15,284 nucleotides of DNA from DATHVI01 sp035461385 (lineage in GTDB: Bacteria; Actinomycetota; Thermoleophilia; Solirubrobacterales; 70-9), in assembly GCA_035461385.1 (NCBI GenBank), contig DATHVI010000029.1, forward strand, positions 1 through 15,284. The letters run 5' to 3'. Shown here in pieces: positions 1-6,005 of this stretch; positions within the stretch are counted from its first letter, which is position 1, and each line of letters opens with the position of its first letter. The notes under the pieces were generated by a model. The model did not search any database, was not told where the DNA came from, and saw nothing but the letters and a program-made list of their open reading frames with translations. Made by a program: the position numbers and the translations under genes.

Positions 1-24
1 TCCCGTACCCCGCGGCCGGGAGCG

Positions 25-48
25 AAAACCGCCGCGGCGATCCGCCGC
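25..48 (-). terminator. Possible weak intrinsic terminator after the aminotransferase
   Basis: A GC-only perfect stem (GCGGCG at 34-39, 3-base loop, CGCCGC at 43-48) lies 5 bases past the aminotransferase stop. Read on the minus strand, it is followed after five bases by TTTT (complement of 25-28). The gap before the T-run and its shortness make this a weak intrinsic terminator at best. The low-complexity GC-rich setting means such stems can arise by chance. Confidence 0.35.
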
Positions 49-53
49 CGGAA

Positions 54-1454
54 TCAGGGTGTCGCTATGAGCTCGGCGACCGCGGCGTCGAACAGCTCGG
101 TGTGGAGGTCGACGTCGGCCTCGCTCGTCTCCGGCGAGATCAGCGCCATGTTGTGGAACGGGGTCAGCAGCAGACCGCGGTTGAGCGCGTGCAGGTGGAG
201 GTAGCGCTCGAGCTCGGGCTCGGCGGCGGCGTGGGCGTCGCTGCCGTTGCGGGCCGGCTCGGGCTCGAAGCGGTACTCGGCCCGGCAACCGAGCTGGGTC
301 ACGTTCCACGGCACCGAACGGCGCTCGAAGACTCCCCGCAGGCCCTCGGTGAACCGGGTTGCGAGCGGGATCGTGCGGGCGAACGCCTCCTCTGTCAGCA
401 CCCGCTCGAGCGTCGCCCGCACCGCGGCGAGCGAGAGCGCGTTGCCGGCCAGCGTCCCACCGACCCCGCCGGTGTCCTCGTAGTCGGCGCGCTCGCGGGC
501 GAGCGCGTCGGCCGCGACCCGCGCGGAGAGCCCGATCGCGCCGGCCGGAACGCCGCTTCCGATCGCCTTGCCGATCGTCAGCATGTCGGGCTCGAGCGCC
601 CAGGCGGCGGTGCAGCCTCCCGGCCCGGCGGAGAAGGTATGGGTCTCGTCGATCACCAGCAGGGTTCCGGTCGCGCGGGTGAGCTCGCGAAGCGTGTCGT
701 GGTAGCCCGGCTCGGGCAGGACGATGCCCATGTTCGTCATCGCCGGCTCGGCGAGCACGCATGCGACCTCGCGATCGGCGAGCGCCGCCTCGAGCGCCGC
801 CGGGTCGTTCCACTCGATCGCCCGCGTCGTCACCGCCGGGTCGACGGCGGGGCCGACGTTCCCGGCCCGCGAGACGGTCGCCCCGCCGGCCGATGCGACC
901 GCGAACGCCTCGTCCACCGACCCGTGGTAGCAGTAGCTGTAGACGAGCACCTGCGGCCGGCCGGTGAGCTCGCGTGCGATCCGCAGCGCGGCCCGGTTGG
1001 CGTCGGTCGCGGTCAGCGTGAAGGTCCAGCGCGCGAGTCCGAAGCGGCGGCCGAGCTCCTCGCCGACCCAGGCGGCGTCCTCGGTCGGGAGCATCGTCGT
1101 GATCCCGCGCCCGAGCTGGGCGGCGACCGCCTCGCGCACCGGCCCGGGGCCGTGGCCCGGCATCGCCCCGGTGTCGCCGAGGCAGAGGTCGACGTAGGTG
1201 TTGCCGTCGACATCGGTGATCCGCGCGCCGCGGGCCTCGGTGGCGAAGACCGGGAACCCCCCCGCCCAGCGCATCATCCACGGCATCGGCACGCCGCCGA
1301 ACAGCGACACCTTCGAGCGCTCGTAGAGCTCGCGCGAGCGAGGGTGGCGACCGGCGAAATCGGAGAGCTCTCGCTCGAGCAGGATCGCGAGCCGGTCGCG
1401 GGGGACGACCCCGCCGGCGGGTCCCGGTTCAGGCAACCTCGGCCGCCTCGGCAT
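54..1454 (-). CDS. Class III PLP-dependent aminotransferase (GSAM-like)
   Basis: This is a fold-type I, class III aminotransferase of about 466 residues, likely cytosolic. Its closest textbook relative is glutamate-1-semialdehyde aminomutase. Visible marks are the PLP-stacking YHG (residues 176-178), the pyridine-nitrogen Asp in the IDETHTF block (Asp269) and the Schiff-base lysine in TIGKAIGSG (Lys296). The usual NSGTEA phosphate-binding loop reads TATDAN here, so the true aminomutase function is doubtful and the substrate is unknown. The start is ambiguous. ATG at 1454 is used here. ATG at 1487 is also in frame. A TTG at 1436, with GAGG nine bases upstream and overlapping the preceding gene's stop, has the best ribosome-binding context. 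The 5' end overlaps the upstream acyltransferase gene, so the two are probably co-translated. Confidence is high for the family and low for the reaction. Confidence 0.88.
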   Translation of the reverse strand: MPRRPRLPEPGPAGGVVPRDRLAILLERELSDFAGRHPRSRELYERSKVSLFGGVPMPWMMRWAGGFPVFATEARGARITDVDGNTYVDLCLGDTGAMPGHGPGPVREAVAAQLGRGITTMLPTEDAAWVGEELGRRFGLARWTFTLTATDANRAALRIARELTGRPQVLVYSYCYHGSVDEAFAVASAGGATVSRAGNVGPAVDPAVTTRAIEWNDPAALEAALADREVACVLAEPAMTNMGIVLPEPGYHDTLRELTRATGTLLVIDETHTFSAGPGGCTAAWALEPDMLTIGKAIGSGVPAGAIGLSARVAADALARERADYEDTGGVGGTLAGNALSLAAVRATLERVLTEEAFARTIPLATRFTEGLRGVFERRSVPWNVTQLGCRAEYRFEPEPARNGSDAHAAAEPELERYLHLHALNRGLLLTPFHNMALISPETSEADVDLHTELFDAAVAELIATP

Positions 1455-2112
1455 CGGGAGCCGGCGGCGCCAGCGTCGTCGGCGCATCGGGGTCGGGCTC
1501 GACCGGATCGGGCCAGCGGAGCTCGCGCGGCGCGTCGCGCATCCGGATGATCCGCGCCGGGACCCCGGCGACGACCGCGTTCGCCGGCACGTCCTTGGTG
1601 ACGACCGAGTTCGTACCGACGATCGAGTTGTCGCCGACGCTCACCCCGCGCAGGACGCAGGCGCCGTAGCCGATCCAGACGTTCGAGCCGACGTCGACAT
1701 CGCGCTTGTAGATCCCCTGGACCCGGATCGGCCGCTCGACCTCGACGACGCCGTGGTCGAAGTCGATGAACATCGCCCGGTCGGCGATCACGCACTGCTC
1801 GCCGATCCGTACGTGCCTGTAGGCGGAGATCGTGCATTCCTGGCCGAGCACCGTCTTCCGGCCGATCTCGACCTCGCCCTCGTGGCAGCGGATCTTGCTC
1901 CCGTTGCCGACCCAGACGAAGCGCCCGAAGCGGATCGTCCCGCGCTTGCCGATCTGGAGCTCGAGCCGGCGGCCGAAGAAAACCGGCCCGTCGGTCTGCC
2001 ACCGCCAGCCGGCGACGGTGAGCAGGCGCCGCCGCAGGTAGCGGGCGAGCAGGAGCCCGTATCGGGGCGTCAGCATCCGGTTGCGCGCCAGGAAGCGCAG
2101 CAGGCGAAGCAC
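1429..2112 (-). CDS. Left-handed beta-helix (hexapeptide) acyltransferase
   Basis: A 227-residue O- or N-acyltransferase of the LbH superfamily (maltose/xenobiotic acetyltransferase type), expected to be a cytosolic trimer using acetyl-CoA or another acyl-CoA. Hexapeptide-repeat turns run through the middle (for example IGKRGT, IGRKTV, IGEQCV, VGSNVW, VGDNSI). A FDHG segment carries the likely catalytic His, and the family's closing VVAGVPAR motif is present. The N-terminus has a basic amphipathic stretch, and the C-terminus a Pro/Asp/Ala-rich tail of roughly 27 residues that is probably disordered. The frame is open upstream to 2226. GTG at 2112 is preferred because a TAGAGT box sits 10 bases before it and because the longer version would run through the divergent promoter region of the chaperone gene. 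Its stop lies inside the start region of the downstream aminotransferase. The acyl acceptor is unknown; it may be the amine made by that aminotransferase (inference). Confidence 0.85.
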   Translation of the reverse strand: MLRLLRFLARNRMLTPRYGLLLARYLRRRLLTVAGWRWQTDGPVFFGRRLELQIGKRGTIRFGRFVWVGNGSKIRCHEGEVEIGRKTVLGQECTISAYRHVRIGEQCVIADRAMFIDFDHGVVEVERPIRVQGIYKRDVDVGSNVWIGYGACVLRGVSVGDNSIVGTNSVVTKDVPANAVVAGVPARIIRMRDAPRELRWPDPVEPDPDAPTTLAPPAPDAEAAEVA

Positions 2113-2122
2113 GATCGCCGAA

Positions 2123-2128
2123 ACTCTA
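2123..2128 (-). promoter_or_regulatory. -10 box TAGAGT for the acyltransferase gene
   Basis: On the minus strand TAGAGT is followed by 10 bases and then the GTG at 2112. This leaves room for only a few bases of leader, so the transcript would be leaderless or nearly so. I see no convincing -35. Confidence 0.5.
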
Positions 2129-2208
2129 GTGAGGTGCCGGTGGCGGGTTCCTCGGCTCTCTGCCGCCTCTGGGTGGGTCGATGCCGAGAACCGCGCTGGG
2201 AGGGCCAC

Positions 2209-2214
2209 TAGACT
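2209..2214 (+). promoter_or_regulatory. -10 box TAGACT for the meaB gene
   Basis: TAGACT sits 10 bases before the ATG at 2225, with no Shine-Dalgarno sequence between, which fits leaderless or near-leaderless transcription. It is divergent to the TAGAGT box of the acyltransferase about 80 bases away. The same hexamer recurs ahead of the mutase large-subunit gene. Confidence 0.55.
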
Positions 2215-2224
2215 CGCGCCGCGC

Positions 2225-3196
2225 ATGCCGGACGCCGCCGAGAAGACGACCGGCTCGCTCGCCGAGCGCCTCGTCGCCGGCGAGGGAAGGGCCCTCGCCC
2301 GGGCGATCAGCCTGGTCGAGAACCGCGACCCCGAGGGCGATCGGCTCGTCGCCGAGCTCTACCCGCGCACCGGCAACGCCCGGATCGTCGGCCTCACCGG
2401 CCCGCCGGGCGTCGGCAAGAGCACGCTGATCGCGGCGATCTGCCGCAAGCTCCGCGAGGCCCGGCGCGAGATCGGAGTGCTCTCGATCGACCCCTCGAGC
2501 CCGTTCACGCAGGGAGCGGTGCTCGGCGACCGGATCCGGCTCTCCGAGCACTTCCTCGACCCGGGCGTCTTCATCCGCTCGATGGCCACCCGGGGCTCGC
2601 TCGGCGGGCTCGCCGAGGCGGCGCTCCAGGCGGCGCTGCTGATGGACGCGGCGGGCAAGGACGACGTCCTGCTCGAGACCGTCGGCGTCGGTCAGGGCGA
2701 GATCGACATCGTCGACCACGCCGACACGATCGTCCTCGCGCTGATGCCCGGCTCCGGCGACTCGATCCAGGCGCTCAAGGCCGGGGTGATGGAGATCCCC
2801 GACGTGATCGTCGTCAACAAGTCCGATCACCCGCTCGCCGACACGATGGTGCGCGAGGTGAAGGGCGTGCTCGCGCTCGGCCCGGAGCGATCGTGGAAGG
2901 TGCCGGTCGTGCGGACCGAGGCGGCGAAGGGAGAGGGGATCGAGACCCTGGTCGAGACGATCGACGCCCACCGCCGCCACATCGAGGCCGAGGGGACGCT
3001 CTCCGAGCGGCGGGCGCGCAATCTGCGGGCCGAGGTGATCGGGATCGCGGCGGCGCGGATGCGGCGCGAGCTCGAGGCGCGCGCGGCCGAGGACCCGGCG
3101 TGGGCGGGGCTGCTCGACCGTGTCGTCAAGCGCGAGGTCGACCCGGCGACGGCCGCCCGCGAGCTGCTGGAACGGGACCGCGATCGTGAGCGCTGA
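2225..3196 (+). CDS. meaB: MeaB-family GTPase chaperone of B12-dependent acyl-CoA mutase
   Basis: A 323-residue G3E-family GTPase (ArgK/MeaB/MMAA). In this family it gates cofactor loading and protects adenosylcobalamin-dependent acyl-CoA mutases from inactivation, acting in the cytosol as a dimer. The Walker A loop GPPGVGKST is at residues 59-67. The family-typical DPSSP block is at 89-93, ETVGVGQGE at 151-159 and the guanine-specificity NKSD at 198-201. The C-terminal helical part, about 60 residues, corresponds to the dimerisation arm. The length is normal for the family. The ATG at 2225 is chosen because a longer in-frame extension would read back through the divergent promoter region. 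Its client is presumably the split mutase about 8.5 kb downstream in this window, since no other mutase is visible. The stop overlaps the start of the PRC-barrel gene by 11 bases. Confidence 0.93.
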   Translation: MPDAAEKTTGSLAERLVAGEGRALARAISLVENRDPEGDRLVAELYPRTGNARIVGLTGPPGVGKSTLIAAICRKLREARREIGVLSIDPSSPFTQGAVLGDRIRLSEHFLDPGVFIRSMATRGSLGGLAEAALQAALLMDAAGKDDVLLETVGVGQGEIDIVDHADTIVLALMPGSGDSIQALKAGVMEIPDVIVVNKSDHPLADTMVREVKGVLALGPERSWKVPVVRTEAAKGEGIETLVETIDAHRRHIEAEGTLSERRARNLRAEVIGIAAARMRRELEARAAEDPAWAGLLDRVVKREVDPATAARELLERDRDRER

Positions 3197-3575
3197 GGGA
3201 AAGCTCAGCCTCGACGACGTCCGCAGCTGGGCGGGCCATCGCCTCGACGAGATCGGAGGCGGGAGCGTCGGCAAGGTCGAGGGCGCCCTCGTCGACTCCG
3301 AGACCCGCGTCCCGGCGTGGCTGCTCGCCCGAATGGGTCGGTTCGGCCACTACACGGTGATCCCGGTGCGCGATGCGGTCGAGGGCGCCAGGCGTGTCTG
3401 GGTCCCCTACACCCGCGACCTGATCCGGCGGGCGCCGAAGGTCGAGCCCGGGAGCTCGCTGAGCGCGAAGCTCGAGCGCGAGCTGCTCGACCACTACGGG
3501 ATCGCCGCGGGGGGTCGGCTCACCGAGCTCGCCGGGCGCGAGCCCGATGCGATCACCGCGCAGCCGCCCGAGTGA
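3186..3575 (+). CDS. Small PRC-barrel domain protein
   Basis: A 129-residue protein with a PRC-barrel-like core of about residues 20-80, including VDSETRVPAWLLARMG, a strand ending YTVIPV and the VWVPYTRDLI strand that usually closes such barrels. A short helical tail follows. PRC barrels occur in RNA-processing and photosynthetic proteins and in many stand-alone actinobacterial proteins of unknown role, so only the fold is claimed. The GTG start at 3186 overlaps the end of meaB by 11 bases, implying translational coupling. Longer in-frame starts would lie deep inside meaB. It ends only 3 bases before the 3' end of the convergent 72-aa gene. No signal peptide or membrane segment is visible. 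Confidence 0.78.
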   Translation: MSAEGKLSLDDVRSWAGHRLDEIGGGSVGKVEGALVDSETRVPAWLLARMGRFGHYTVIPVRDAVEGARRVWVPYTRDLIRRAPKVEPGSSLSAKLERELLDHYGIAAGGRLTELAGREPDAITAQPPE

Positions 3576-3578
3576 GCC

Positions 3579-3797
3579 TCAGGCGGCCAGCCGCCGGTTG
3601 CGCGCGTCGGTGATCCGCGACCAGGTGTCGGAGACCGCCAGCGCCTCGGCGAACCGTGCAGCCTTCGGCGACAATCCGCGCCGCTTGCCGTCGATCCGGC
3701 TGACGCGATCGGGGACGACGACGTCCCCTCCGTGGTCGAGGTCCTCGCGAATCGCGACGAGGTCTTGCCACCTCGTGTTGCTGTCCTCGCTTGCCAT
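3579..3797 (-). CDS. 72-aa hypothetical protein
   Basis: A 72-residue soluble, charged protein beginning MASEDSNTRWQDL. I do not recognise the family. It is predicted mostly helical, with several basic residues in the middle and toward the C-terminus (for example GKRRG and DARNRR). Support for a real gene is a good ribosome-binding site, GGGGAGG (complement of 3803-3809), 5 bases before the ATG at 3797. A TTAGACT promoter-like box sits about 40 bases upstream. It lies downstream of the acyl-CoA dehydrogenase on the same strand, separated by two hairpins, so it is probably its own unit. There are no Cys residues, no DNA-binding motif is obvious, and no partner is suggested by context. Confidence 0.62.
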   Translation of the reverse strand: MASEDSNTRWQDLVAIREDLDHGGDVVVPDRVSRIDGKRRGLSPKAARFAEALAVSDTWSRITDARNRRLAA

Positions 3798-3804
3798 CCA
3801 AGCC

Positions 3805-3817
3805 TCCCCTCAGGGGA
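3805..3817 (-). promoter_or_regulatory. Hairpin covering the ribosome-binding site of the 72-aa gene
   Basis: In the minus-strand transcript TCCCC, a 3-base loop and GGGGA form a five-pair stem. Its 3' arm is most of the GGGGAGG ribosome-binding site. If it folds, it would mask initiation of the 72-aa gene. It is short, so its stability in the cell is uncertain. Confidence 0.4.
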
Positions 3818-3822
3818 AATCG

Positions 3823-3842
3823 GACTCCGGTCGCCCGGAGTC
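3823..3842 (-). other. Perfect 8-bp hairpin with GCGA (GNRA) tetraloop
   Basis: GACTCCGG at 3823-3830 and CCGGAGTC at 3835-3842 pair perfectly. In the minus-strand RNA the loop is GCGA, a GNRA tetraloop closed by a G-C pair. The sequence after it is CGATTT, only a token T-run. It lies about 105 bases past the dehydrogenase stop and just ahead of the 72-aa gene. It could act as a transcription stop, a 3'-end stabiliser or a leader element. Its outer arm overlaps a TTAGACT box. Confidence 0.55.
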
Positions 3843-3844
3843 TA
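3839..3844 (-). promoter_or_regulatory. -10 box TAGACT for the 72-aa gene
   Basis: On the minus strand TTAGACT occurs here, as it does before the mutase large subunit. Initiation about 6-7 bases downstream would give a leader of roughly 35 bases containing the ribosome-binding-site hairpin. No clear -35 is visible. Confidence 0.42.
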
Positions 3845-3886
3845 AGAGGGCCGTGCGGACGGAATCTCGTGACGATCGCGACGAAG

Positions 3887-3911
3887 CCGCAAACACCGCG
3901 ATCCTTTGCGG
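3887..3911 (-). terminator. Hairpin shortly downstream of the acyl-CoA dehydrogenase gene
   Basis: CCGCAAA (3887-3893) and TTTGCGG (3905-3911) form a 7-bp stem with an 11-base loop, starting about 36 bases after the dehydrogenase stop. No T-run follows, so it would be a factor-assisted terminator or a 3'-end stabiliser rather than a classic intrinsic terminator. Confidence 0.35.
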
Positions 3912-3946
3912 TCCGTGGAGGCCGGCGACCGGCGGCGGCAGCGGCG

Positions 3947-5092
3947 CTAGAGCCCGAGCTGGCGCGCGATCACGAGCTGCTGGATCTCGTCGGTGCCCTC
4001 GCCGATCGTGAGGATCTTCGCGTCGCGGTAGAAGCGGCAGACGGGGTACTCCTCGATGTAGCCGTAGCCGCCGTGGATCTGCACCGCCTCCTCGGCGGCC
4101 CGAACCGCGAGCCGGCCCGACTTCAGCTTCGCCTGCGCCGCGGTGAGCGTGAACGGCTCGCCGGCGTCCTTGAGCAGCGCCGCCTTGTAGGTGAGCAGGC
4201 GCGTCGCCTCGATCTCGCCCGAGAGGTCGGCGATCTTCGCCTGGATCGCCTGGAAGCGCGAGATCGGCCCGCCGAACGCGTGGCGTTCCTTGGCGTATGC
4301 GATCGCCTCGTCGAGCGCCCCCTGGGCGAGCCCGACCCCCATCGCCGCGACCCCGATCCGCCCGCCGTCGAGGATGTGCAGGAACTGGCGCATCCCGGCG
4401 CCCCGCGGCCCGAGCAGGTTCGCCTCCGGGACCCGGCAGCCGTCGAACGAGAGCGGCCGGGTGTCGGACGCGTTCCAGCCCATTTTCCGGTACTGCTCGC
4501 CCTGCTCGTACCCCGGGGTGCCGTTGGCGACGATCAGGTTCGAGATCTCCCTGCGGCCGTCCTGCTCGCCGGTGATCGCGGTGATCGTCACGCAGCCCGA
4601 GATCTCGGTTCCCGAATTGGTGATGAACTGCTTCGCCCCGTCGATCACCCACCCGCCGTCGTCGAGCCGCGCCCTGGTCTTGGTGTTGCCTGCGTCGGAC
4701 CCGGCCTCGGGCTCGGTGAGCCCAAACGCGGCCAGCCGCTCGCCCGAGCACAGCACCGGCAGCCACTCGTCTTTCTGATCGGCGGTCCCCCAGAGGTGGA
4801 TCGGCATCGTCCCGAGCGAGGTGTGAGCGGCGACGGTGATGCAGACCGACGAGTCGACCCGGGCCAGCTCCTCGATCGCGAGCGCGTACGAGAGCGTGTC
4901 GGCGCCGCCTCCGCCGTACTCCTCGGGGAACGGGATCCCCATCAGCCCGAGCTCGCCGAGCTTGCGGACGATCTCGTAGGGGAAGCTCTTCGTCCGATCG
5001 AGCTCCTCGGCGACCGGCCGCACCTCCTGGTCGGCGAACTCGCGGACGGTGTCGCGGAGAAGGCGCTGGGTGTCGGTGAGATCGAAGTCCAC
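3947..5092 (-). CDS. Acyl-CoA dehydrogenase (short/branched-chain type)
   Basis: A 381-residue FAD flavoenzyme that oxidises an acyl-CoA to the trans-2-enoyl-CoA, expected to be a cytosolic tetramer passing electrons to an electron-transfer flavoprotein. The three-domain acyl-CoA dehydrogenase fold is complete. The first signature is GLTEPEAGSD (124-133) with ITNSG (157-161). The C-terminal domain has ERHAFGGPISRFQAIQ and the QIHGGYGY block. The catalytic base is Glu365 in GEGTDEIQ, the position used by short-chain, medium-chain and short/branched-chain enzymes, not the isovaleryl or long-chain position. Exact chain length cannot be read from sequence alone. The start is GTG at 5092 with only a weak upstream purine stretch. 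The HxlR regulator gene lies 78 bases upstream on the same strand, so it may be co-transcribed. A role in branched-chain or fatty acyl-CoA breakdown fits the neighbourhood. Confidence 0.93.
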   Translation of the reverse strand: MDFDLTDTQRLLRDTVREFADQEVRPVAEELDRTKSFPYEIVRKLGELGLMGIPFPEEYGGGGADTLSYALAIEELARVDSSVCITVAAHTSLGTMPIHLWGTADQKDEWLPVLCSGERLAAFGLTEPEAGSDAGNTKTRARLDDGGWVIDGAKQFITNSGTEISGCVTITAITGEQDGRREISNLIVANGTPGYEQGEQYRKMGWNASDTRPLSFDGCRVPEANLLGPRGAGMRQFLHILDGGRIGVAAMGVGLAQGALDEAIAYAKERHAFGGPISRFQAIQAKIADLSGEIEATRLLTYKAALLKDAGEPFTLTAAQAKLKSGRLAVRAAEEAVQIHGGYGYIEEYPVCRFYRDAKILTIGEGTDEIQQLVIARQLGL

Positions 5093-5170
5093 GCCGGCAC
5101 CGATTCTCGCTGATGGTGGCGGCGGTCGCTCGGGTCGCTCGGTGCCGGTGGGCTTGGCGGCGGCTCGAGC

Positions 5171-5704
5171 TCAGCGGGAGCTCGCGGCCGGGGCGTCCGC
5201 ATCCGCGGCGGCGAGCCTCGCCAGGTGCCGCTCGGCGCGCTCGATCACTCGCGGGGTCGCGCCCGGGCCCGGGGCGGCGACGACGTCGCGGGGGCCGAGC
5301 CGCTCGCCGCAGCGCTCGCAGGTGAAGTGATCGTCCATCTCGCCCCAGCACTGCTTGTGGATGATCACCAGCGGCGGCCCGTCGGGCCACTCGCCGTAGC
5401 GGTCGCCCCAGCGCATCATCGTGATCAGGATCGGCCAGAGGTCGATGCCCTTCTCGGTCAGGAAGTACTCGTGCCGCGGGGGCCGCTCCGAATAGGCGCG
5501 GCGTTCGAGGATCCCCTCGTCGACCAGGCGCTGGAGGCGGGAGGAGAGCACGTTGCGGGCGACGCCGAGGTCCTCCTGCATCTCGTCGAAGCGGCGGATG
5601 CCGGCGAAGACGTCGCGGATCACGAGCATCGTCCAGCGCTCGCCCAGCAGCCCGAGCGTGTAGGCGGCGGAGCAGTCCTGGCCTGGATAGTCCCGGTTCA
5701 GCAT
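5171..5704 (-). CDS. HxlR-family transcriptional regulator with Cys-rich tail
   Basis: A 177-residue winged-helix DNA-binding protein. Residues about 11-105 form the HxlR domain, with the family's conserved N-terminal Cys (Cys11), then LGLLGERWTMLVIRD and FDEMQEDLGVARNVLSSRLQRL as the recognition region. The wing carries Arg-rich RPPRHEYFLTEKG. After the domain comes His116-x2-Cys119-x9-Cys129-x2-Cys132, which looks like a small zinc-ribbon-like motif, and then an Ala/Arg-rich tail. The ATG at 5704 is used; a TTG at 5740 is in frame but would lie inside a palindrome. It faces the 71-aa/thioesterase genes and is followed on its own strand by the acyl-CoA dehydrogenase. It therefore probably regulates itself and one or both neighbours (inference). 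The inducer is unknown. Some HxlR proteins sense electrophiles through the N-terminal Cys. Confidence 0.9.
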   Translation of the reverse strand: MLNRDYPGQDCSAAYTLGLLGERWTMLVIRDVFAGIRRFDEMQEDLGVARNVLSSRLQRLVDEGILERRAYSERPPRHEYFLTEKGIDLWPILITMMRWGDRYGEWPDGPPLVIIHKQCWGEMDDHFTCERCGERLGPRDVVAAPGPGATPRVIERAERHLARLAAADADAPAASSR

Positions 5705-5705
5705 C

Positions 5706-5724
5706 AGTGTGATCTTTGCACACT
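5706..5724. promoter_or_regulatory. Palindrome next to the HxlR start (candidate operator)
   Basis: AGTGTG (5706-5711) and CACACT (5719-5724) form an inverted repeat with a 7-base spacer, directly upstream of the HxlR start codon. The position suits autoregulation. Confidence 0.5.
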
Positions 5725-5725
5725 C

Positions 5726-5742
5726 GGTTGCATCACGCAACC
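5726..5742. promoter_or_regulatory. Palindrome GGTTGC-N5-GCAACC (candidate HxlR operator)
   Basis: GGTTGC (5726-5731) and GCAACC (5737-5742) form an inverted repeat with a 5-base spacer. The -35 of the 71-aa gene promoter (TTGCAT, 5728-5733) lies inside it. Its half GTTGCATC recurs inverted at 5766-5773. A dimeric regulator bound here would block RNA polymerase. Confidence 0.58.
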
Positions 5743-5756
5743 CACTTTGCTAGGGT
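5728..5756 (+). promoter_or_regulatory. Promoter of the 71-aa gene / thioesterase unit
   Basis: TTGCAT (5728-5733) as -35 and TAGGGT (5751-5756) as -10 are separated by 17 bases. The predicted start is near 5763, giving a leader of roughly 27 bases that contains a strong ribosome-binding site. Both the -35 and the start point fall in the two copies of the GTTGCATC element. Confidence 0.55.
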
Positions 5757-5762
5757 GCGTTT

Positions 5763-5773
5763 CGCGATGCAAC
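5763..5773. promoter_or_regulatory. Second, inverted copy of the GTTGCATC element
   Basis: CGCGATGCAAC is the reverse complement of GTTGCATCGCG. It matches GTTGCATCACG at 5727-5737 with one mismatch, so the promoter is bracketed by inverted 11-base arms about 25 bases apart. It overlaps the predicted transcription start. Confidence 0.5.
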
Positions 5774-5777
5774 TCAC

Positions 5778-5784
5778 AAGGAGG
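5778..5784 (+). promoter_or_regulatory. Strong ribosome-binding site AAGGAGG
   Basis: A full AAGGAGG sits 5 bases before the ATG at 5790. It is one of the best Shine-Dalgarno matches in the window and decides that the short 71-aa frame is translated. Confidence 0.75.
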
Positions 5785-5789
5785 ACACG

Positions 5790-6005
5790 ATGACTCCCAC
5801 CGCACTGCTCCGGCCCGTGATCGCCGCCGAGCGGCGGATGCTGGCGGCTCCCCGGGGCGCGTTCGGGATCCGCAAGCACGAGCTGGTCGCCTCGGTCGAG
5901 GTCAGCGAGGGGGAGATCATGGATGACCTCCTCTACCCGGCCGCAGCGCGTCCAGACCGGCTCGCCCCGGCCGGCGCGAACGGCAGCGAACGGCCCGCCC
6001 GGTGA
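5790..6005 (+). CDS. 71-aa hypothetical protein coupled to the thioesterase
   Basis: A 71-residue protein starting MTPTALLRPVIAAERRML. I do not recognise it. The first half looks helical and basic, followed by an acidic strand-like stretch (ELVASVEVSEGEIMDDL) and a Pro/Ala/Arg-rich tail without clear structure. It has no Cys, no signal peptide and no membrane segment. It is supported by a recognisable promoter, a strong ribosome-binding site, high G/C at third positions and a 4-base GTGA overlap with the thioesterase start, which implies coupled translation. It could be a partner of the thioesterase, or simply a translated leader that sets thioesterase expression. The divergent HxlR protein is the likely regulator. 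Confidence 0.65.
   Translation: MTPTALLRPVIAAERRMLAAPRGAFGIRKHELVASVEVSEGEIMDDLLYPAAARPDRLAPAGANGSERPAR

Noticed and set aside
102..1550. Long plus-strand open frame opposite the aminotransferase
   Set aside because: It mirrors the aminotransferase codons, is Arg/Glu/Val-rich without any domain, and is a typical high-GC antisense shadow.
3810..5723. 637-codon minus-strand frame across the acyl-CoA dehydrogenase and HxlR genes
   Set aside because: It runs out of frame through two well-supported genes, is Arg-rich and has no recognisable motif.
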